This document shows positions 1 to 5,548 of a stretch of 5,548 bases of DNA, in pieces. The stretch's first letter is position 1. Each line of letters opens with the position of its first letter. Below the pieces are notes generated by a model, which did no database searches, was not told where the DNA came from, and saw nothing but the letters and a program-made list of their open reading frames with translations. A program made the position numbers and the translations under genes. The stretch covers positions 1-5,548 of the forward strand of contig JAQWZS010000176.1 in NCBI GenBank assembly GCA_029253325.1. The letters are read 5' to 3'. Source of the stretch: Bacteroidia bacterium (GTDB lineage Bacteria > Bacteroidota > Bacteroidia > NS11-12g > UBA9320).

Positions 1-17
1 AATCATAGACTTTTAAG

Positions 18-800
18 GTGATTGACACAACCCCATATAGCAAGATAAAAATCACCTTAAAATATCTACGATATTTCTTATCCTCTAAGGGAAAACACAG
101 TGTTCACTCCCCACTTGTATATCAATTCATTACCCAAGTATTAAATTCAAATGAAGACGGAAACTACTCTTTAGCTGAATACGAACGAAAAAGACTCCAA
201 TCCGATACGACTTCAATTGACTTTGTTGATTTTGGGAAATCAGGTCAAACCTTTGAGAAAAAAATAAATACCATTGCCAAAAACTCATTAAAATCAAAAA
301 AATATGCTCAGCTATTGCGGAGAATAGCACAACATTTTCAACCTAACAAAGTACTAGAACTAGGCACATCTTTTGGAATTACCACGGCATATCTGGCCTA
401 TGACCAATCCGTTGATATAACTACGCTTGAGGGTTCTGAACGAGTAGCCCAAGAAGCTGTACAAGTATGGAAAAACCTAAAACTTTCTCAAATTCAGTGC
501 ATCACGGGAGACTTTGACAAAACGCTCCATCTTGTAAGCCAACAATCATTTGACCTCATATACTTAGACGGCAACCATCGATGCGAACCCACATTGACTT
601 ATTTTAACATACTGAAGAAAAACAGCCATAAAAAGACAATTTTTATTTTTGATGACATTCACTATTCCGAATCAATGGAGGAAGCATGGAATCAAATAAA
701 GCAACAACCAGACATTACAATAACCATCGACTTATTCTTTGTGGGCTTGGTTTGGATTGATCCTAGTCTATCGAAAGAGAATTTTGTATTGAGGTATTAA
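18..800 (+). CDS. class I SAM-dependent methyltransferase (Bacteroidota-type, substrate unknown)
   Basis: A 260-residue cytoplasmic protein with no signal peptide or membrane segment. It would transfer a methyl group from S-adenosylmethionine; the acceptor is unknown. The Rossmann-fold signatures are visible. Motif I is VLELGTSFG (residues 112-120), and the acidic residue ending strand 2 is E138 in TLEGS. A later strand reads FDLIYLDGNH (178-187), and IFIFDDIHY (208-216) follows, the layout of O-methyltransferase/Methyltransf_24-like proteins. Residues 15-45 hold a helical segment with HSVHSP (28-32 region), which I recall as conserved in Bacteroidota homologues, so the N-terminus looks complete. 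The start is GTG at 18: an in-frame TAG lies at 6-8 and no ATG lies between. An AAGG sits directly against the start, too close to be a normal ribosome binding site. The next gene follows after 68 bases on the same strand. The methyltransferase fold is secure; the acceptor is not. Confidence 0.88.
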   Translation: MIDTTPYSKIKITLKYLRYFLSSKGKHSVHSPLVYQFITQVLNSNEDGNYSLAEYERKRLQSDTTSIDFVDFGKSGQTFEKKINTIAKNSLKSKKYAQLLRRIAQHFQPNKVLELGTSFGITTAYLAYDQSVDITTLEGSERVAQEAVQVWKNLKLSQIQCITGDFDKTLHLVSQQSFDLIYLDGNHRCEPTLTYFNILKKNSHKKTIFIFDDIHYSESMEEAWNQIKQQPDITITIDLFFVGLVWIDPSLSKENFVLRY

Positions 801-868
801 AAAAATAACATCCCAAACACTATCTATCGAATGATGTCGTTATGAGTGTAAATTAACCAATAAGAAAT
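801..868 (+). other. 68-base intergenic gap, no clear signal
   Basis: An AT-rich gap between the methyltransferase stop and the small helical protein. It opens with an A-run and contains no GC-rich hairpin, so no terminator separates the two genes and they may share a transcript. I see no good match to the Bacteroidota promoter pattern. The in-frame ATG at 842 opens only a four-codon reading frame and is not a start for the downstream gene. Confidence 0.35.
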
Positions 869-1105
869 ATGGTAAAAGACCTTACTCAAGACAAATTACT
901 TCAACTCATCTACAACGAACTTCCTCCCACGGAAACGATTCGTTTGCTCGAGGAGTTATCACACAATAAGCCACTATACGAAATGTATCAACAGTTGAAG
1001 CAAGACGTTCATTCGTTGAATACTTATCAAGTATCACCTCACAACACTTCAATTAAGATTATTTTGGACGAGTCGTGTTCGTCTTCTCCGCTAGAGAAAA
1101 TATAG
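869..1105 (+). CDS. small helical protein, anti-sigma-factor-like N-terminal region, no sigma partner
   Basis: A 78-residue protein with no signal peptide, membrane segment or cysteine pair for metal binding (its one Cys is residue 70). Residues 5-18 (LTQDKLLQLIYNEL) and 20-34 (an ETIRLLEEL helix) resemble the opening of anti-sigma/zf-HC2-like proteins, where a short helix ending in a GEL-like turn is followed by an acidic helix. The zinc ligands and the transmembrane part are missing. A third amphipathic helix (about 35-52) and a closing SPHNTSIKIIL stretch (56-66) match my recollection of a small uncharacterised Bacteroidota family. The length suggests a complete protein. ATG at 869 is the start because the in-frame ATG at 842 meets a stop four codons later; the upstream sequence TAAGAAAT has only a weak purine run. 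The stop codon lies inside the hairpin at 1103-1118. The reading frame is probably real; any regulatory role is inference. Confidence 0.72.
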   Translation: MVKDLTQDKLLQLIYNELPPTETIRLLEELSHNKPLYEMYQQLKQDVHSLNTYQVSPHNTSIKIILDESCSSSPLEKI

Positions 1106-1118
1106 GCTTACAAGCCTA
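1092..1118 (-). terminator. likely intrinsic terminator of the receptor operon, possibly bidirectional
   Basis: The inverted repeat TAGGCT-TACA-AGCCTA occupies 1103-1118: six perfect pairs with a four-base loop, or seven if the loop closes to two bases. Read on the minus strand, the hairpin starts 14 bases past the receptor stop codon and is followed by TATTTTCTC, a short T-rich tail as expected of a factor-independent terminator. The plus-strand side is followed by ATCTCATC, so termination of the small gene from the right would be weaker. The stem has only three G-C pairs, so strength is uncertain. The left arm contains the stop codon of the plus-strand small gene. Confidence 0.55.
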
Positions 1119-1131
1119 ATCTCATCCCTGC

Positions 1132-3453
1132 TTAAAATGAATAACTGATGGATAAACTGGGCAGAAGTGGTAGTTGGTTTTCGCGTTTGTAGTTGATACG
1201 ATCAAAATAGAATATATTTTGACGATTATACACGTTGGTAACCGATGCGATTATTTCCGCTTTTTGATTGGAGTTTTGTGCTTTTCGTTTAAAGTTAATT
1301 CTTCGTTTTACGGAGGCGTCCAAACGATGGTAGTAAGGCAACCTACCTTTGTTTAAATCGTCATACAAAATTCCTAATTCTCCATTGGTTGAGGTATAGT
1401 CTGTGCTTGCTCCCCCATTAAAATCCAATCGTTCATAAAAACCTTGAGTAAGGGTGAATGGAAAACCCGAACCAAAATTCCAACGAACATTGGCATTCCA
1501 AACCAAATCTTTACCAAAGTCATAAGAACCTACAATATTGATGTTGTGTCTTCGATCAAAATGTGGCTGATACTCCCTTCGACCGTCATACCGATTTACA
1601 ATATTGAATGAGTATACATTCCAGAGATACCATTGTTTATTCTCTAATTTGTAAGTAACATCAAAACCATATGCCTCCCCATTTTCTACGATGTAGTTTT
1701 CATACAGATAATAAGGTCTCGTGTCTTGATTTTCTCTCGTATTATCAAAAATCTTATCTCGGTTAACGTTTGTTATCTGGGTAAATTCTTTGATGTAACC
1801 CTCTACGTTAATCTCAGATATTGAATTGATATCGAATTCAAATCCAGCTACTGCATGTCTTGATTTTTGGAGCTTTGTAGTCACCTCCTCGCCCAAGAAT
1901 GTTTCTGGTAAATCAGTAGGACCACTTAAAAACCCGTAAAATAAATTTACTACGTCACGATCACTCACTGCACTCATCAAATTTTGTGAATAAAGACCCG
2001 TACTGGCTTTAAATCGTACTCGTTTGGTGAGATTATATTTTAATCTTATGCGAGGCTCTAGTGAGGTTTCCTGCAGACTAGCATAGCGTTGCATCCGAAT
2101 ACCTGTTTCCAAAAGAACACGTTTGTTAAAATTCTTTAAATAATTGACAAAAGCATTGATCTCACTTGTATTTTCATTCTGAGATATCTTACGATTTAAT
2201 GTATTATAAAACTCAAAATCAGTTCTAAAACCATTCATTTCAAGTCCATATTTAAGTTTATCTGACTCGTTTAAAAAACGAGAAAAATTAAGATTAACAT
2301 TATATCCGTTAATCCCTGACTTTCTTGGTCTACTGTCAAACTCTATCTGTTGAATGAGGTAATTACTAAATGTCACACTTCCATCTAATATAGTTTTACT
2401 CCCTTCAGGAACAAGAAGAAACTTTGATCCAAGACCTCTCGATTTCCAATTGTAGGAAGTAGAATTAGGAAAATCAACAGCATCTGAATAATCAAATCCA
2501 AACACACTCATGTTACTACCTTTGGCAGAGTTAAATGAAAGTTTAGAATATAAATCGCTAAATGAATATGGGAGAACTCCATCATTCACATTAGGATAAA
2601 ATATAGGTGCTGATTTGTTGAGATACGAGTTTTTATAGGAAACAATGTAACTACTGCTACTCTTTCCAGCTTCATATTTTTTTAATGGGCCCTCTAATAA
2701 TATTTTAGAATTGAAAGGACTGGAATTCACCTTCCCAGAAAATTTATTTTTGTTTCCATCCCGAGTTTTTACATCAACTATTGCGGATATTCTTCCACCA
2801 TACTCCGAACTAAAACCAGCGGAATAAACATCGACTGATTTTAAAATATCACTATCAAACACAGAAAAAAGACCTATACTGTGAAAAGGATTATAAACGG
2901 TAAGTCCATCCAATAATACTTTGTTCATTACAGGAGATCCTCCTCTAATATAGAGTTGACCGCCTTGATCACCAGAAAAAACAACTCCCGGTAATACTTG
3001 TAGGTATTGGACTAAGTCAGGCTCTCCTCCCACTGAAGGAATACGAGTAAGCTGAACTGGTTTGATGGTAGTTTTAGAGATGTTAATTTCCTTAGTCTTT
3101 CGTATTTTATCAGCAGACACATAAACTTGATTTAACTGTTTGCTTTGTGAGCTAATGTAAAAGTTATTAGAAATGACCTTTCCTGGTCTAGCATCAACAG
3201 TAAAAAATGCAGTATCATACCCAACACTTGTGGCAAACGATTCATATTTACCAGGTTTTAGTTCAGCAATTGCAAACAGCCCCTGACCATCTGTATAACT
3301 CCCTTGATTAATTGATTTGAAAGTAACAATAGCTGAAATGATGGGTGTACCTGTCTCTTTATCATATACAAATCCACGAAAGATGCTATTCTGTGTATAT
3401 GCATCCAAATAAAAGACAGAAAAAAGTAAGAGAATAAATGATCTTATTTTCAT
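1132..3453 (-). CDS. TonB-dependent outer-membrane receptor with carboxypeptidase-regulatory-like N-terminal domain
   Basis: A complete 773-residue receptor that would import a substrate across the outer membrane using TonB/ExbBD energy. Residues 1 to about 20 form a signal peptide (Lys/Arg start, then FILLLFSVF) for export. Residues about 23-100 form a CarboxypepD_reg-like beta domain (GFVYDKETGTPI, YTDGQGLF, LKPGKY). The plug spans about 125-232, with LQVLPGV, IRGG (169-172), LLDG (180-183) and EYGGR (217-221). The rest is a 22-strand-type barrel with alternating aromatic strands, an FDRRHNI motif and GSGFPFT near the end, and it finishes in SISYSF, with the terminal Phe used by the BAM machinery. 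No STN domain precedes the plug, so sigma-regulator signalling through that domain is not expected. It starts at the only sensible ATG, 69 bases after the lipoprotein stop, so it is probably the last gene of the operon. Its barrel is clearly diverged from the other receptor here. The substrate is unknown. Confidence 0.93.
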   Translation of the reverse strand: MKIRSFILLLFSVFYLDAYTQNSIFRGFVYDKETGTPIISAIVTFKSINQGSYTDGQGLFAIAELKPGKYESFATSVGYDTAFFTVDARPGKVISNNFYISSQSKQLNQVYVSADKIRKTKEINISKTTIKPVQLTRIPSVGGEPDLVQYLQVLPGVVFSGDQGGQLYIRGGSPVMNKVLLDGLTVYNPFHSIGLFSVFDSDILKSVDVYSAGFSSEYGGRISAIVDVKTRDGNKNKFSGKVNSSPFNSKILLEGPLKKYEAGKSSSSYIVSYKNSYLNKSAPIFYPNVNDGVLPYSFSDLYSKLSFNSAKGSNMSVFGFDYSDAVDFPNSTSYNWKSRGLGSKFLLVPEGSKTILDGSVTFSNYLIQQIEFDSRPRKSGINGYNVNLNFSRFLNESDKLKYGLEMNGFRTDFEFYNTLNRKISQNENTSEINAFVNYLKNFNKRVLLETGIRMQRYASLQETSLEPRIRLKYNLTKRVRFKASTGLYSQNLMSAVSDRDVVNLFYGFLSGPTDLPETFLGEEVTTKLQKSRHAVAGFEFDINSISEINVEGYIKEFTQITNVNRDKIFDNTRENQDTRPYYLYENYIVENGEAYGFDVTYKLENKQWYLWNVYSFNIVNRYDGRREYQPHFDRRHNINIVGSYDFGKDLVWNANVRWNFGSGFPFTLTQGFYERLDFNGGASTDYTSTNGELGILYDDLNKGRLPYYHRLDASVKRRINFKRKAQNSNQKAEIIASVTNVYNRQNIFYFDRINYKRENQLPLLPSLSISYSF

Positions 3454-3522
3454 GTAAAAATGAGCCGCAAGCTACAATTAATTTTCTATAATAATTAACG
3501 GTTATCTATCGATAAAAGTTTA
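3454..3522 (-). other. 69-base operon gap with imperfect hairpin after the lipoprotein stop
   Basis: This gap separates the lipoprotein gene from the second receptor. Near the lipoprotein end it holds an imperfect inverted repeat: AAC (3497-3499) and TTATC (3502-3506) pair with GATAA (3511-3515) and GTT (3518-3520), leaving a GG/AA internal mismatch and a TATC loop. No T-run follows on the minus strand, so this is not a convincing terminator; it could be an mRNA-processing or stability element, or chance. I see no clear Bacteroidota promoter (TTG, then TAnnTTTG) and no strong Shine-Dalgarno before the receptor ATG, so read-through from upstream is the simplest reading. Confidence 0.3.
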
Positions 3523-4401
3523 TTACTTCAAAATGATAACACTATTGGTTTGAGTTGCTAAAATACCCAGCCCATTTTTAATGTTTGAGTGAATAACTAC
3601 CGCATTATTATACCCTCCTTGAAAAGAGATTTCTTGGGCATCTTGGGCACGTTGAATCGAACGATAATACTCAAAGAAATCATTTGAAATATGCGAAAGT
3701 TCTACTTCATATTTATCCCCTGTATTGGATGAAACTAAACCACTTGGAGCTACAGTACTAATCAATTTATCATTACCATTGAATAACTCATCTGAAAAAA
3801 TAACGCTAGCATCATTAAGTATATATGAGTTGTACCCTGTTAATGACGGATCAGATTTTGTAAATGCTAGAGGAATCAATGAACCAGTAGTTTGGTTTAC
3901 ATATCGTATTCTAAGACGGTAATAATTGACTTGATTACCTGGATCCTTAAACGATACTTGAATCAAATCACCAGGAAGACCTGAAGTATCCAAACCACCA
4001 TCTACTGTGAGAGTAGCAGTTGCTCCAACCGAATTTGGGAAAGCAACGGTAGATGTTACACTTGAAGTGAAATCTGGATGTTTTATTTTGATGCTAAGGT
4101 TTTCACCTGCATTCGCAATTAAATCAGATACATAATTCATATCGCCAGAAACATTATTCATAATCTTTTCTGATCCAGATGATGTTTCAATTTTGATATT
4201 AGAACCCTGTATTCTCCTAAATCCATTGGTATCAATGGCAGACAAGCTATTTGTAAGACTAAGTTCTATTAATTCTCCTGAGGTTAATACTGCATTCACA
4301 ACCATCTTTTCACGATAATCTTGGAGTAAATCTGGACTTATGGTGTCTTCATAACATCCTACCGTCAAAAAACTCAAAATAACTATGATATATTTTTTCA
4401 T
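3523..4401 (-). CDS. DUF4249-like outer-membrane lipoprotein, receptor partner
   Basis: A 292-residue predicted lipoprotein, probably a surface-exposed companion of a TonB-dependent receptor. Residues 1-15 form a short lipoprotein signal (MKKYIIVILSFLTVG) before Cys16. The lipobox is slightly unusual, with Thr at -3 and Leu at -4. Acidic Glu18 and Asp19 after the Cys fit the Bacteroidota export signal that sends lipoproteins to the cell surface. The body is beta-rich with family-like marks: MVVNAVLTSGELIELSLT (33-50), KDPGNQVNYYRLRI (152-165), FSDELFNG (202-209), FFEYYRS (242-248) and a closing HSNIKNGLGIL (271-281). These match my memory of DUF4249 proteins, which commonly sit just downstream of a receptor gene. 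Here the receptor stop lies 10 bases upstream, suggesting translational coupling. I know of no established biochemical function; substrate capture is inferred by analogy with SusD. Confidence 0.82.
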   Translation of the reverse strand: MKKYIIVILSFLTVGCYEDTISPDLLQDYREKMVVNAVLTSGELIELSLTNSLSAIDTNGFRRIQGSNIKIETSSGSEKIMNNVSGDMNYVSDLIANAGENLSIKIKHPDFTSSVTSTVAFPNSVGATATLTVDGGLDTSGLPGDLIQVSFKDPGNQVNYYRLRIRYVNQTTGSLIPLAFTKSDPSLTGYNSYILNDASVIFSDELFNGNDKLISTVAPSGLVSSNTGDKYEVELSHISNDFFEYYRSIQRAQDAQEISFQGGYNNAVVIHSNIKNGLGILATQTNSVIILK

Positions 4402-4411
4402 ATTTCTAATT

Positions 4412-5548
4412 CTAAAATTTAACTATGTATGCTATTCCTGGTACATAAGCCAAATAAGCACGATCTATTTGAACCTGAGAAAAATTTGTATTATCAAACA
4501 CAGCTGCAACATTCAAAGGATTTTTATTTCCAAGGGCATTATATAAATAAAAACGCCACTCTTGTTCTAATCCGTATGCGTTTTTCAAACGAATTACACT
4601 GATATCAAATCTTTGGTAGGTATTACTTCTGAAATTATTCAAAGCATTATATTCCAACTGCGTGTTTCCATTGATATCTCTATACTTACCAATGGGTATA
4701 GTAAACAACTGACCGGAGCCAAGGATATAATTAAAACCAAGATTCCAGTCACTACGAGGATTTGTATAATTAAGATAAAATTTAAACATATGAGGTCGAT
4801 CAAAGCTAAATTCATATTCTTCATCATATAAATCTATAAAATCTCTAAAACTCCTGCTATATACATAACTCAGCCACCCTGTAACTTCACCTTTGCTTTT
4901 TTGAAAGAAAAACTCTGCACCATAAGACCGTCCTGACCCAAAAACAACACTGGATTGCCAATCTAGTTCTGGATTACCAGCATCAGACAAATTGGATACT
5001 TCAACTAAATCTCGCATAGTCTTTGAATAAAAACTCACAGAGCCAGCATACTGCTTTCCAATTTGACGTTCATATCCTACTTCAATGATATCAACCTTCC
5101 TTGGCTTAACTAATTCTGTGGCAGGCACCCAAATGTTACTTGGACTTCCCGTTGTACCTAAGTTTAATTGACCTACAAATTGGTTGTGCCTATTATATCC
5201 AAATTTGAAGACGTCTTGATTTTTTAAAAAATAAGTGCCATGCAGTCGAGGTTCAAAAACTAATTTTGAATATCCATCGAAAGCATAATTAACTTGCCTA
5301 AAGCCCAAGTCAAAAATAAGGTCCTTACTAACCCTTAAGCGATCTTCAGCATACAATGCAATTTCAGATGAACCAACATACTTTTCATTTCCATATATGG
5401 TATTAATATCATCAATAGAAGGATATCCAACGGAGGTATAAGTCAACTTACCAGGTTGAAAGAAACGGGTGCTTGACTGCAAACCAAAATGGATGGTATT
5501 CTTATTATTTCTTTGGTATACCCAATCGCTCTTAACACCAACATCTCT
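4412..5548 (-). CDS. TonB-dependent receptor, C-terminal barrel part (5' end outside window)
   Basis: The frame stays open to the right edge, so only the last 378 residues are present and the signal peptide, N-terminal domain and plug are missing. The TTG at 5480-5482 is an internal Leu codon, not a start: the codons before it read DVGVKSDWVYQRNN, then HFG, a normal barrel strand and turn. Visible barrel features are alternating polar/aromatic strands, LYAEDRLRVSKDLIFDLGFR, a FEPRLHGTYFL strand, the pattern FSFDRPHMFKFYLNY, GSGQLFTIPIG and YQRFDISVIRLKN. It ends in GIAYIVKF, with the terminal Phe typical of outer-membrane barrels. It would form the TonB-energised channel paired with the lipoprotein encoded 10 bases downstream. 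The barrel resembles receptors I associate with DUF4249 partners. The substrate is unknown. Being the most upstream gene visible, its operon promoter lies beyond the window. Confidence 0.9.
   Translation of the reverse strand, partial: RDVGVKSDWVYQRNNKNTIHFGLQSSTRFFQPGKLTYTSVGYPSIDDINTIYGNEKYVGSSEIALYAEDRLRVSKDLIFDLGFRQVNYAFDGYSKLVFEPRLHGTYFLKNQDVFKFGYNRHNQFVGQLNLGTTGSPSNIWVPATELVKPRKVDIIEVGYERQIGKQYAGSVSFYSKTMRDLVEVSNLSDAGNPELDWQSSVVFGSGRSYGAEFFFQKSKGEVTGWLSYVYSRSFRDFIDLYDEEYEFSFDRPHMFKFYLNYTNPRSDWNLGFNYILGSGQLFTIPIGKYRDINGNTQLEYNALNNFRSNTYQRFDISVIRLKNAYGLEQEWRFYLYNALGNKNPLNVAAVFDNTNFSQVQIDRAYLAYVPGIAYIVKF

Noticed and set aside
130..330. 66-codon minus-strand frame inside the methyltransferase
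   Set aside because: It is hydrophobic but antisense to the conserved methyltransferase, and nothing else supports it.
821..830. TATCTATCGA shared by the gap at 821-830 and the gap at 3503-3512
   Set aside because: A 10-base match in AT-rich DNA of this length is expected by chance several times, and the surrounding bases do not match.
1174..1356. 60-codon plus-strand frame inside the second receptor
   Set aside because: It lies wholly antisense to a well-supported receptor barrel, with no recognisable domain.
3725..3922. 65-codon plus-strand frame inside the lipoprotein gene
   Set aside because: It is antisense to conserved lipoprotein sequence and has no recognisable features.
4613..4831. 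Overlapping short frames on both strands within the first receptor (4613-4831 plus, 4639-4827 minus)
   Set aside because: Both are low-complexity, Ile/Lys-rich out-of-frame translations of receptor barrel DNA.
5480..5482. TTG as the start of a 356-residue protein
   Set aside because: The frame stays open to the right edge with typical receptor barrel sequence before this codon, so it is an internal Leu of a gene cut by the window.

Overview
The window reads as a piece of a Bacteroidota chromosome, probably an environmental Cytophagales- or Flavobacteria-like member; the order is inference. Three things point there. DNA is AT-rich, starts lack strong Shine-Dalgarno sequences, and the genes include TonB-dependent receptors with a carboxypeptidase-regulatory-like N-terminal domain plus a DUF4249-type lipoprotein, a combination typical of that phylum.

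Layout. Positions 18-1105 carry two plus-strand genes: a class I SAM-dependent methyltransferase of a Bacteroidota-type family, starting with GTG, and a 78-residue helical protein resembling the N-terminal part of anti-sigma factors. Positions 1132-5548 carry three minus-strand genes, transcribed from the right edge leftwards: the C-terminal 378 residues of a TonB-dependent receptor cut by the window edge, a DUF4249-like surface lipoprotein 10 bases downstream, and a complete second TonB-dependent receptor (773 residues) 69 bases further on. The two groups converge at about 1106-1131, where a GC-containing hairpin with a T-rich tail on the minus strand is a plausible terminator for the receptor operon.

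How the genes work together. The minus-strand genes look like one outer-membrane uptake operon. Each receptor would form a TonB-driven gated barrel, and the lipoprotein probably sits on the barrel of its adjacent upstream receptor, by analogy with SusC/SusD-like pairs. The substrate cannot be read from the sequence. No sigma factor, FecR-type regulator or degradative enzyme lies within the window. The methyltransferase and the small protein are on the other strand, with no visible functional link to the uptake genes.

I saw no tRNA, rRNA, CRISPR array, insertion sequence or integrase. Apart from the short gaps described, coding sequence fills the window. I did not find a convincing new defence or mobile system; the most notable points are the receptor-lipoprotein-receptor arrangement and the orphan anti-sigma-like small protein.
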